The notes under the pieces: model-generated
The model's input: only the letters and a program-made list of their open reading frames with translations
Databases searched by the model: none
Told to the model about the DNA's origin: nothing
Assembly: GCA_052143895.1 (NCBI GenBank)
Contig: JBKQRT010000162.1
Coordinates: forward strand, 1-15,265
Reading direction: 5' to 3'
DNA length: 15,265 bases
From: Bog-756 sp052143895
Lineage (GTDB): Bacteria; Actinomycetota; Acidimicrobiia; Acidimicrobiales; RAAP-2
Shown here: positions 1 through 5,842 of the stretch, piece by piece
How the letters are laid out: the number at the start of each line of letters is the position of its first letter
How positions within the stretch are numbered: the first letter of the stretch is position 1
Program-made: the position numbers and the translations under genes

Positions 1-624
1 CTGCAGGTGACGGTGGAGGACATGGCCCACCACACCGCGGCAGTGGCCCGGTCGAAGCCGAGGCCGTTGATCGTGGCCGACCTGCCGTGGATGAGCTACC
101 ACCTCGATCCGGTCGACACGGTGCGCAACGCGGCGGTGCTCATCCGGGCTGGTGCCCAGGCGGTCAAGCTCGAGGGAGGGGCCAACCGGGTGCCGATGAT
201 CGAGGCACTGGTGTCCGCCGAGATCCCGGTCATGGGCCACCTGGGCCTCACCCCGCAGTCGGTCAACGCCATGGGTGGCTACCGGGTCCAGGGACGGGAC
301 GACGCCGCTGCCCACGCGCTGACCGTCGGGGCCAAGGCCGTCGCGGCCGCGGGGTGCTTCGCCGTCGTGGTGGAAGGGGTACCCGCCCCGGTCGGCGCCG
401 CCCTCACCGAATCGTTGGACGTGCCGACCATCGGGATCGGCGCCGGACCTGACTGCGACGGCCAGGTGCTGGTCTTCCACGACCTGCTCGGGTTCAACGA
501 GCAGGTCCCGAAGTTCGTGCGCCGCTACGCCGAGCTGGGGGCGGCCGCCACTGCCGCGTTGGCGGCCTACGCCGACGACGTGCGCGCCGGGACGTTCCCG
601 GCGGATGCCGAGACCTACCGCTGA
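1..624 (+). CDS. panB: 3-methyl-2-oxobutanoate hydroxymethyltransferase (PanB), 5'-truncated by the window edge
   Basis: PanB adds a hydroxymethyl group from 5,10-methylene-tetrahydrofolate to 2-oxoisovalerate, giving ketopantoate, the first committed step of pantothenate and CoA synthesis in the cytoplasm. The frame is open from base 1 and ends at TGA 622-624. About 207 codons are present against roughly 265-280 for the family, so some 60-75 N-terminal residues lie outside the window. The GTG at 7 is internal, not a start. Visible family signatures are PLIVADLPWMSYH (the Asp at 79-81 is a predicted Mg2+ ligand), AVKLEGG (Glu at 172-174, metal ligand), GHLGLTPQ, VVVEGVPA (Glu at 373-375, predicted general base) and TIGIGAGPDCDGQVLV. 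The protein ends in a short Ala-rich tail. The next gene, rpsF, starts 157 bases on and appears to have its own promoter. Confidence 0.95.
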   Translation: MQVTVEDMAHHTAAVARSKPRPLIVADLPWMSYHLDPVDTVRNAAVLIRAGAQAVKLEGGANRVPMIEALVSAEIPVMGHLGLTPQSVNAMGGYRVQGRDDAAAHALTVGAKAVAAAGCFAVVVEGVPAPVGAALTESLDVPTIGIGAGPDCDGQVLVFHDLLGFNEQVPKFVRRYAELGAAATAALAAYADDVRAGTFPADAETYR

Positions 625-652
625 GCGACCGGCATGGTCCCGGTTCGGCGAG

Positions 653-667
653 CCGGCGGAATGCCGG
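653..667 (+). terminator. Short hairpin after panB
   Basis: A 5-bp perfect stem, ccggc/gccgg with a 5-base loop, lies 29 bases after the panB stop. No T-run follows. It directly abuts the candidate rpsF -10 hexamer, so it could be a weak terminator or a chance fold in GC-rich DNA. Confidence 0.25.
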
Positions 668-673
668 TAGAGT
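668..673 (+). promoter_or_regulatory. Candidate -10 element of the rpsF operon promoter
   Basis: TAGAGT matches the actinobacterial TANNNT -10 pattern. A poor -35 (TTCGGC, 644-649) lies 18 bases upstream. Transcription would begin near 680, giving a leader of about 100 bases that includes the two hairpins described separately. Confidence 0.35.
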
Positions 674-722
674 GGACCGGTCCTGCCAGCCGCCCCCCGG
701 GACGGCCATCCAGTTCCGACCT

Positions 723-758
723 GCCCCACGCCGTGGGGCTCGGGCGTCCCGGCGCCCG
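723..758 (+). promoter_or_regulatory. Two-hairpin rpsF leader, candidate S6:S18 autoregulatory site
   Basis: Two perfect hairpins sit back to back just before the rpsF ribosome binding site. The first is gccccac/gtggggc (723-729 with 733-739, loop gcc). The second is cgggcg/cgcccg (741-746 with 753-758, loop tcccgg). Both carry CCG in or at the loop. In other bacteria rpsF leaders bind the S6:S18 complex through a hairpin with a conserved CCG; calling this leader a member of that class is inference. Confidence 0.4.
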
Positions 759-781
759 ATCCAGAGGGAGGTGAGCCGCCC

Positions 782-1120
782 GTGCGGCCCTACGAGACCA
801 TGGTCATCTTCGACACCGGTGCCGACGAGGCGGCGGTCAACGGCGTCCTCGACCGGGCGCTCGACGCCCTGAAGGCGAAGGGCGGCAACGTGGGGCGAGT
901 GGAGCGCTGGGGACGGCGCACCTTCGCCTACGAGCTCGAGCACAAACGCGAGGGCTACTACGTGGTGATCGAGCTGACCGCCGAGCCGCCGGCCGTCGCC
1001 GGCATGGAGCGCGTCTTCGTCCTGGCGGACGAGGTCCTGCGCCACAAGGTCATCCGGATCCCGGACAAGGTGGCGGGTCGTCGTGCCGCCGCTGCCGCCA
1101 CCATTGGCAGGGAGGCCTGA
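782..1120 (+). CDS. rpsF: 30S ribosomal protein S6
   Basis: S6 binds the central domain of 16S rRNA in the small subunit as a heterodimer with S18. The protein has 112 residues, slightly longer than the usual 95-100. It opens with RPYETMVIFDT, the conserved first beta strand of S6, and has GRRTFAYELEHKREGYYVVIE in the middle, typical of the family. The C-terminal tail after IRIPDKV is short and Ala/Arg-rich. The start is GTG, chosen because GGGAGGTG at 766-773 is a strong Shine-Dalgarno about 8 bases upstream and because the protein then begins exactly at the conserved N-terminus. It is the first gene of a tight run with ssb, rpsR and rplI; its TGA is 2 bases before the ssb ATG. Confidence 0.97.
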   Translation: MRPYETMVIFDTGADEAAVNGVLDRALDALKAKGGNVGRVERWGRRTFAYELEHKREGYYVVIELTAEPPAVAGMERVFVLADEVLRHKVIRIPDKVAGRRAAAAATIGREA

Positions 1121-1122
1121 CC

Positions 1123-1599
1123 ATGGCCAACGGAAACGTCGTCACGCTGGTTGGCAACATCACCCGCGATCCGGAGCTGCGCTTCACCAACACGGGACAG
1201 GCGACCGCCAGCTTCGGGCTGGCCGTCAACCGACGCTGGCAGAACCGCCAGACCCAGGAGTGGGAGGAGGCCACCTCCTTCTTCGACGTGGTGTGCTGGC
1301 GGGAGATGGCCGAGAACGCGGCTGAAAGCCTGAGCCGCGGATCACGGGTCATCGTGACCGGTCGCCTCGAGCAGCGGACCTGGGAGACGCCCGACGGTGA
1401 CAAGCGCTCCAAGGTCGAGGTGGTGGCCGACGAGATCGGCCCGAGCATCCGCTGGGCCACCGCCCAGGTCACCAAGAACGAGCGCCGGGGACCCGGCGAC
1501 GGCGGGCCGCCCGGTGGCGGTCGGGGCGGAGCACCGGCAGGCGGCGGCGTACAGGCCGCCGAGCCACAGGGATACGGATACAGCGAGGAGCCGTTCTAG
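1123..1599 (+). CDS. ssb: Single-stranded DNA-binding protein (SSB)
   Basis: SSB coats single-stranded DNA during replication, recombination and repair and recruits partners through its C-terminal tip. The protein has 158 residues. An N-terminal OB-fold covers about residues 1-110, starting NVVTLVGNITRDPELRFTNTG and including ATSFFDVVCWREMAENAAE and GSRVIVTGRLEQRTWE. A disordered Gly/Pro-rich linker follows (about 120-148), then an acidic-aromatic tip ending SEEPF. The tip is a relaxed version of the textbook DDDIPF but keeps the acidic residues and terminal Pro-Phe. AGGGAGG at 1109-1115, inside the end of rpsF, gives a 7-base spacing to the ATG. Its position between rpsF and rpsR is the common bacterial arrangement. 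Confidence 0.97.
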   Translation: MANGNVVTLVGNITRDPELRFTNTGQATASFGLAVNRRWQNRQTQEWEEATSFFDVVCWREMAENAAESLSRGSRVIVTGRLEQRTWETPDGDKRSKVEVVADEIGPSIRWATAQVTKNERRGPGDGGPPGGGRGGAPAGGGVQAAEPQGYGYSEEPF

Positions 1600-1601
1600 T
1601 C

Positions 1602-2132
1602 ATGGCGCGTAACAACGATCGTGGAGGTACCACCCGGCGCTCCCCCAAGGACACCGGGCGTCGCATCAAGAAGAAGCCCTGCGCACTGTGCAAGGACCGG
1701 GTGGGGTGGGTCGACTACAAGGACGTCGGCATGCTCCGCAAGTACATGAGCGACCGCGGCAAGATCCGCGCCCGCCGGGTCTCGGGCAACTGCACCCAGC
1801 ACCAGCGCGACGTGGCCATCGCCATCAAGACGGCCCGTGAACTGGTGCTGCTCCCCTACACCCAGCGCACGACCACCGAGCGACCGGGCGGCCGGGGCGG
1901 CGGCCGGGGAGGCCGCGACGGCGGCGGCTACGGCGGTCAGGGCGGCACCGGCCGAGGGCGCCGGGACGAGGAGCGGTCGCTGGCGGCGGACGCCACGTCG
2001 ACGGCGGTGCCCGAGGACGGGTCCGCCGGCACGCCGGTGGCCGAGGTCGTGGTCGAGGAGATCGCGCTCGACAACGGCGACGTGCTCGTCGTCGAAGAGG
2101 TCGACGCGCCGGCCGGAGAGGGCGAGGGCTGA
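1602..2132 (+). CDS. rpsR: 30S ribosomal protein S18, zinc-ligand type, with a long C-terminal extension
   Basis: S18 is the S6 partner on the small-subunit platform. Residues 1-87 are a complete S18: PCALC, VDYKDVGMLRKYMSDRGKI, RRVSGNCTQHQRDVAIAIKTARE and LVLLPYT. Cys27, Cys30, Cys64 and His67 form the CxxC...CxxH set of the zinc-binding (C+) form of S18, unlike the Cys-free paralogue common in mycobacteria. The protein then runs on to 176 residues, about double the usual 75-90. Residues 94-125 are Gly/Arg-rich with RGGGRGGRDGGG, and residues 126-176 are acidic with VVVEEIALDNGDVLVVEEV. No stop interrupts the frame, and the GC-rich third positions continue through the extension. The ATG is 2 bases after the ssb stop, with GAGGAG at 1585-1590. 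The role of the extension is unknown. Confidence 0.95.
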   Translation: MARNNDRGGTTRRSPKDTGRRIKKKPCALCKDRVGWVDYKDVGMLRKYMSDRGKIRARRVSGNCTQHQRDVAIAIKTARELVLLPYTQRTTTERPGGRGGGRGGRDGGGYGGQGGTGRGRRDEERSLAADATSTAVPEDGSAGTPVAEVVVEEIALDNGDVLVVEEVDAPAGEGEG

Positions 2133-2133
2133 C

Positions 2134-2580
2134 ATGAAGGTCCTGCTGCGCAGCGACATCGACGGCGTGGGCAAGCGCGGCGACATCATCGATGTCTCCG
2201 GCGGCTTCGCCCGTAACCACCTCCTACCCGCCGGCAAGGCCATCGTGGCGTCGGCCGGGATCGAGAGCCAGGCCGCGGCCATGCGCCGGTCGCGGGACCT
2301 GCGCGACGCCCGGGACAGGGAGTCCTCCGAGACGGTGGCCCGCACCCTGGTCGGCAACGTGATCACCATGTCGGCGCGGGCCAAGGGGGAGCGGCTCTTC
2401 GGCTCGGTCACGGCCGCTGACATCGTACGCAAGGTCGAGGAGCAGACGGGCGCCGTGGTCGACCGGAAGGACCTGGTGCTCGACGAGCCCATCAAGATGA
2501 TCGGTGAGCACAACATCCGTGTCGAACTGGTCGGCGACGTCGTTTTCGAACTGACGGTGGACGTCGTCCCCGAGGGGTAG
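2134..2580 (+). CDS. rplI: 50S ribosomal protein L9
   Basis: L9 is a two-domain protein of the large subunit, bound at the base of the L1 stalk. The protein has 148 residues, a normal length. The N-terminal domain (about 1-50) shows MKVLLRSDIDGVGKRGDIIDV and GFARNHLLPAGKA, the L9 signature. A charged connecting helix follows (about residues 50-75), then the C-terminal rRNA-binding domain with GERLFGSVTAADIV, IKMIGEHNIRVELVGDVVF and a VVPEG end. The ATG begins 1 base after the rpsR TGA (tgacATG), and GAGGG at 2124-2128 inside the end of rpsR supplies the ribosome binding site. It is the last gene of the tight ribosomal run; dnaB follows after 195 bases. Confidence 0.97.
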   Translation: MKVLLRSDIDGVGKRGDIIDVSGGFARNHLLPAGKAIVASAGIESQAAAMRRSRDLRDARDRESSETVARTLVGNVITMSARAKGERLFGSVTAADIVRKVEEQTGAVVDRKDLVLDEPIKMIGEHNIRVELVGDVVFELTVDVVPEG

Positions 2581-2629
2581 CCGGACCAGGGCGGCGCCCC
2601 GGGCGGGCGGGACATCCACCGCCGCGTCA

Positions 2630-2644
2630 CATCCCCCGGGGATG
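2630..2644. terminator. Perfect GC-rich palindrome between rplI and dnaB
   Basis: catcccccggggatg is a perfect inverted repeat with 7-base arms around one central base, or a 6-bp stem with a triloop in RNA. It lies 50 bases after the rplI stop. No T-tract follows, so it is either a weak terminator or a DNA-level palindrome. Confidence 0.3.
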
Positions 2645-2683
2645 ATGAGGCCATGCACCGGTCCGTCCGCAGCCGCGCCGCAC

Positions 2684-2703
2684 TTGTCCACGGCTCGTCC
2701 ACA
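2684..2703 (+). promoter_or_regulatory. Two tandem DnaA-box-like nonamers upstream of dnaB
   Basis: TTGTCCACG (2684-2692) and TCGTCCACA (2695-2703) each match the high-GC actinobacterial DnaA box TTGTCCACA at 8 of 9 positions. They have the same orientation and starts 11 bases apart, so they would sit on the same helical face. They lie just upstream of the candidate dnaB -10. That DnaA binds here is inference. Confidence 0.4.
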
Positions 2704-2737
2704 CCCGGGGGTGGCGCAATCCGCAGGAAGAGGCCCT

Positions 2738-2743
2738 TACGCT
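2738..2743 (+). promoter_or_regulatory. Candidate -10 element for dnaB
   Basis: TACGCT matches TANNNT and lies 32 bases before the dnaB ATG, leaving a leader of about 25 bases that contains AAAGG (2761-2765). I see no good -35. A separate dnaB promoter would explain the 195-base gap after rplI. Confidence 0.3.
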
Positions 2744-2775
2744 CCACAGGGCATCTCGGCAAAGGTTGACGGATC

Positions 2776-4161
2776 ATGGTCCAAGCCTTTGACGACACGC
2801 GGCCCCGGCGTCTGCCCTCCTCCAACGGCGGTGGCGTGCCCGCCGGCCGGGTCCCGCCCCACAACCTCGAGGCCGAGGAGTCGCTGCTCGGGGCCATGCT
2901 GCTGTCGCGGGACGCCATCGCCTCGGCAATGGAGATCTGCAAGCCCGAAGACTTCTACAAGTCCTCGCACGGCCACATCTTCCTGGCCATCACCTCACTG
3001 TTCAGCCAGGGCGAGCCCGCCGACTGGGTGACGGTCACCGAAGAGCTGCGCCGTCGGGGTCTGCTCGAGACCATCGGCGATCCGTCCGTCTTCGTATCCC
3101 TCCAGGCCAACACTCCGTCGATCGGCAACGCCGACTACTACGCCCGCATCGTCGAGGAGCACGCCCTGCTGCGCCGCCTGGTGGGGGTGGCGGCCGAGAT
3201 CACCGAGCTCGGCTACAGCCTTCCCGAGGACGTCGCCGACGTGCTCGATCGGGCCGAGAGCCTGGTTTTCGACGTGGCCCAGCGCCGGGTGGTGGACTCC
3301 CTGACCCCGCTCCACGAGCTGTTGGGCAAGGGTCTCGACCACCTGCAGAAGCTCTACGACCAGGGCGACGCCATCACCGGGCTCCCCACCGGGTACACCG
3401 ACCTCGACCAGCTCCTGTCGGGTCTGCAGCCCTCGAACCTGATCGTGGTCGGCGCCCGTCCCGCCATGGGGAAGACCGCGTTCGCGCTCGGCATCGTCGC
3501 CCACGCCGGCATCAAGATGCACGTCCCCACCCTGCTCTTCTCCCTGGAGATGAGCCACATGGAGCTCACTCAGCGCCTCCTCGGCTCCGAGGCGCGCGTC
3601 GACGCCAACCGCATGCGGACCGGCAACCTCCGGGAGGCCGACTGGGCCAAGGTGGGCAACGCCATCAGTCGGATGAGCGAGGCGCCCATCTTCATCGACG
3701 ACAACCCCAACCTCACTGTCATGGACATCCGGGCCCGGGCCCGCCGCCTGAAGAGCCGCGAGGGGCTCGGTCTCGTGGTGGTCGACTATCTCCAGCTGAT
3801 GACCGGCCGGCACGGTGCGGAGAACCGCCAGGTGGAGGTGTCGGAGATCAGCCGTGGCCTCAAGATCCTGGCTCGCGAACTCGAGGTGCCGGTGGTGGCG
3901 CTCTCCCAGCTCTCCCGCGGGCTGGAGATGCGCCAGGACAAGCGGCCCATGCTGGCCGACCTGCGGGAGTCGGGCTCCATCGAACAGGACTCCGACGTGG
4001 TGATGTTCATCTACCGCGACGAGATCTACAACCCCGAGTCGACGGAGAGCCAGGGCACCGCGGAGGTCATCGTGGCCAAGCACCGTAACGGCCCGACCGG
4101 CGTGCAGCGGCTCGCCTTCATCGGGCACCACACCCGGTTCGACAACATGGCCCGGGTCTAG
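2776..4161 (+). CDS. dnaB: Replicative DNA helicase DnaB
   Basis: DnaB is the hexameric 5'-3' helicase that unwinds DNA at the replication fork and recruits primase. The protein has 461 residues, a normal length with no intein. The N-terminal helical domain (about residues 27-130) starts with PPHNLEAEESLLGAMLLS and the core is RecA-like (about 190-455). Seen directly: Walker A GARPAMGKT at 226-234 (Lys233), the Walker B strand LVVVDYLQLM with Asp337, SQLSRGLEMRQDKRPMLADL, ESGSIEQDSDVVMFIYRD, and KHRNGPTG near 435, where the predicted trans-acting Arg/Lys finger lies. The ATG has only a modest ribosome binding site (AAAGG, 10 bases upstream). Two DnaA-box-like sites precede its candidate promoter. 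Confidence 0.97.
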   Translation: MVQAFDDTRPRRLPSSNGGGVPAGRVPPHNLEAEESLLGAMLLSRDAIASAMEICKPEDFYKSSHGHIFLAITSLFSQGEPADWVTVTEELRRRGLLETIGDPSVFVSLQANTPSIGNADYYARIVEEHALLRRLVGVAAEITELGYSLPEDVADVLDRAESLVFDVAQRRVVDSLTPLHELLGKGLDHLQKLYDQGDAITGLPTGYTDLDQLLSGLQPSNLIVVGARPAMGKTAFALGIVAHAGIKMHVPTLLFSLEMSHMELTQRLLGSEARVDANRMRTGNLREADWAKVGNAISRMSEAPIFIDDNPNLTVMDIRARARRLKSREGLGLVVVDYLQLMTGRHGAENRQVEVSEISRGLKILARELEVPVVALSQLSRGLEMRQDKRPMLADLRESGSIEQDSDVVMFIYRDEIYNPESTESQGTAEVIVAKHRNGPTGVQRLAFIGHHTRFDNMARV

Positions 4162-4170
4162 CGCCACCGG

Positions 4171-4183
4171 GCCGGGTCCCGGC
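4171..4183 (+). terminator. Small hairpin just after dnaB
   Basis: gccgg/ccggc (4171-4175 with 4179-4183, loop gtc) begins 10 bases after the dnaB TAG. The stem is short and no T-run follows, so termination here is only a possibility. Confidence 0.25.
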
Positions 4184-4201
4184 ACCACCCACCGCGCCCG
4201 T

Positions 4202-4237
4202 AGCCGAAGTGGACAGCGAAGCCGGAGTGGACAGGGG
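4202..4237. repeat. Imperfect 18-bp tandem direct repeat
   Basis: agccgaagtggacagcga (4202-4219) is followed immediately by agccggagtggacagggg (4220-4237); 15 of 18 positions match. Each copy holds agtggacag, whose complement CTGTCCACT shares seven bases with a DnaA box. In one minus-strand frame the repeat encodes CPLRLR twice. Confidence 0.7.
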
Positions 4238-4389
4238 AAGACCGGGCCGTCGTGCGGCAGCTGGTCGGCGACCTTGGTCGGGGGGTGGAGCTTCCGCTCC
4301 TCGATGTAGGGGTGGGGGAGGTGTTCGAAGAGCGAGGACATGCGCCGAGAGTGGCACCGCAGCGCGGACATTTCGGTGATGATGGGCCG

Positions 4390-4863
4390 ATGGTCGAGTA
4401 CGTTCTCCCGCGCATTCCGGCATCGGCCGGGGCACTCATCGGCGACGGCCACGGCCACCTCCTGATCCTCAGGCCCACCTACAAGTCGGGATGGACCGTC
4501 CCCGGCGGGCAGCTCGAGGCGGACGGCGAGTCCCCGTGGGAGGGGTGCCGGCGGGAGGTGCGCGAGGAGACCGGCCTGATCGTGAGCACCGGGCGCCTGA
4601 TCTGCGTCGACTTCCTGCGCCCGAAGCCGGGCCGCCCCGGTGGGCTCCGCCTCCTCTTCGACTGCGGGGAGGTGACTGCTGCCGACCGCGACCGGATCGT
4701 TCTGCAGGCCGAGGAGGTCAGCGGGTACCGGTGGGCGACGCCGGAGGAGGCCGACCAGCTGCTGAGCGGCCCGGTGGGTCGCCGCGTGGCCCGGGGGCTG
4801 GCCGCCCGCCCCGGCACCGTCTACCTCGAGGAGGGCCGTCCCGTCCCCGGCGTGGGCGGATGA
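4390..4863 (+). CDS. Nudix (MutT-like) hydrolase
   Basis: Nudix enzymes cleave nucleoside diphosphates linked to another group, using Mg2+ held by the Nudix box. The protein has 157 residues. It opens VEYVLPRIPASAGALI, the first strand of the fold, and the box runs from residue 39 to 63: GGQLEADGES, then REVREETGL at 55-63. Glu56, Glu59 and Glu60 are the expected metal ligands. Spacing between the first Gly pair and the next conserved Glu is one residue longer than the canonical GX5E. I chose ATG 4390; upstream in-frame codons back to GTG 4252 use poor third positions and look non-coding. No Shine-Dalgarno is present, but GATGAT lies 6 bases before the ATG. It converges with the LysR gene. 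Substrate unknown. Confidence 0.88.
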   Translation: MVEYVLPRIPASAGALIGDGHGHLLILRPTYKSGWTVPGGQLEADGESPWEGCRREVREETGLIVSTGRLICVDFLRPKPGRPGGLRLLFDCGEVTAADRDRIVLQAEEVSGYRWATPEEADQLLSGPVGRRVARGLAARPGTVYLEEGRPVPGVGG

Positions 4864-4865
4864 TC

Positions 4866-4880
4866 CGGGCCCCGGGCCCG
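4866..4880. terminator. Bidirectional hairpin between convergent Nudix and lysR genes
   Basis: cgggcc/ggcccg with loop ccg is a perfect 6-bp GC-only stem filling most of the 18-base gap between the two stop codons. It would read as a hairpin from both sides. There is no T-tract on either strand. Confidence 0.5.
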
Positions 4881-4881
4881 T

Positions 4882-5772
4882 TCACGGCGCGCCGGGCCCG
4901 GCCAGTCCGGCCACGAACCCGGTGATCCGGCTCCGGTCGAGGTCGGCGGCCCGGGTGCACGCGAACCACGGTTCCGCGGGGACCACGTCGGCCACCGGGT
5001 GGACCTCGACCACCGCGCCCCGACGGAGCGCGTCGGCACAGGCGAAGTCAGGGAGCAGGCTGACCCCGATGCCGTGCTCCACAGCGGCCGCCACCGCCCG
5101 CAGGTCGGGGGCGACCAGGCGGAGGTCCCCGGCGAAGGGACGCCCCAGCGCCGACTGCCAGAACCGGCGGGTCATGGGCAGCTCGGTGCTGTAGGCGACC
5201 CAGGGGCTGCCCACCAGGTGGTCGCCGAGCTCGACGAGGGAGGCGGGGCGGGGATCCGGCGCGGAACCGGGCGGCCCGACCAGCACGAACCGCTTGGTGC
5301 CGATGGAGGTGGAGGCGAGGGACCGTCGTGTCGGCGTCGAACTGGTCACGGCCACGTCGAGCTCTCCGTGCTCGAGCAGCTCGAGGAGCTCGGCGTCCGG
5401 CCCGAACCGGGCGGCCAACGCCGGCGCCCCCGGCCCGAGACGCGGGACCACCGCCGCGGCAAAGAACTCGGCCGACGACCCGATGCGCAGCGGCGGATCG
5501 GGGACGACCACCGTCCCGGCGTCCAGGCCGGCCAGGACGTGCTCGAGCCGGTCGAGCGAGTCGGCCACCTCGGCGTAGAGCTCGCGCCCGCGGCGGGTCG
5601 GTTCGACCCCGGTCGGGGTGCGGGCGAACACCGGCAGGCCCACCCGGCGCTCGAGCGCGCCCAGCTGCTGGCTGGCCGCCGACTGCGACAGGCCCCGGCG
5701 AGCGGCGCCACCGCTCACCGAGCCGGCCCGGTAGACGGCCACGAACGTGCGCAGCCAGTCCGGAGCGGCCAT
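4882..5772 (-). CDS. LysR-family transcriptional regulator
   Basis: LysR regulators are tetrameric DNA-binding proteins that usually control a divergent neighbour in response to a small effector. The protein has 296 residues, typical of the family. The winged helix-turn-helix covers about residues 3-62: WLRTFVAVYRAGSVSGGA, then LSQSAASQQLGALERRVG and FARTPTGVEPTRRGRELY. A linker helix follows, then an effector-binding domain (about 92-290) with LRIGSSAEFF, HGELDVAVTSS and HGIGVSLLPDFAC. ATG 5772 is chosen because the family's conserved start follows at once. No Shine-Dalgarno is present; TAAGCT lies exactly 6 bases upstream, suggesting a leaderless mRNA. It is divergent from the methyltransferase at 5843 and may control it. 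Effector unknown. Confidence 0.93.
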   Translation of the reverse strand: MAAPDWLRTFVAVYRAGSVSGGAARRGLSQSAASQQLGALERRVGLPVFARTPTGVEPTRRGRELYAEVADSLDRLEHVLAGLDAGTVVVPDPPLRIGSSAEFFAAAVVPRLGPGAPALAARFGPDAELLELLEHGELDVAVTSSTPTRRSLASTSIGTKRFVLVGPPGSAPDPRPASLVELGDHLVGSPWVAYSTELPMTRRFWQSALGRPFAGDLRLVAPDLRAVAAAVEHGIGVSLLPDFACADALRRGAVVEVHPVADVVPAEPWFACTRAADLDRSRITGFVAGLAGPGAP

Positions 5773-5778
5773 TCGACG

Positions 5779-5818
5779 AGCTTATATCCAATGTTCAGTT
5801 CTCTTGATTGCTTATGCT
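5779..5818. promoter_or_regulatory. Divergent promoter region of lysR and methyltransferase, with a LysR-type motif
   Basis: A stretch of about 40 bases is much richer in A and T than anything around it. For lysR (minus), TAAGCT at 5784-5779 is a TANNNT -10 ending 6 bases before the ATG. For the methyltransferase (plus), TATGCT at 5813-5818 is a TANNNT -10. Between them, TCAGTTCTCTTGA (5795-5807) is a T-N11-A motif with TCA/TGA ends, the general LysR-family site. Confidence 0.45.
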
Positions 5819-5842
5819 GGGCATCCCCACCATGCTGGGAGG

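Larger units (their letters stand above)
4162..4389. other. 228-base gap between dnaB and the Nudix gene, with a possible decayed minus-strand frame
   Basis: No complete gene is visible. On the minus strand, the frame starting at ATG 4341 reads MSSLFEHLPHPYIEERK and continues to about 4234 with nearly all G or C third positions. That is clearly better than the plus-strand frame over the same bases. The third-position signal stops where the 18-bp tandem repeat (4202-4237) begins. I do not recognise the peptide, and no ribosome binding site precedes it. It may be the relic of a minus-strand gene, or noise. Confidence 0.3.

Noticed and set aside
4252..4389. Earlier GTG start for the Nudix gene
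   Set aside because: The 46 extra residues use poor third positions for this genome and do not look like part of a Nudix fold.
2995..4458. A 487-codon open frame on the minus strand opposite dnaB
   Set aside because: Most of it is the antisense shadow of dnaB, which is certain. Only the short part beyond dnaB (about 4234-4341) has independent coding-like third positions and is reported separately.
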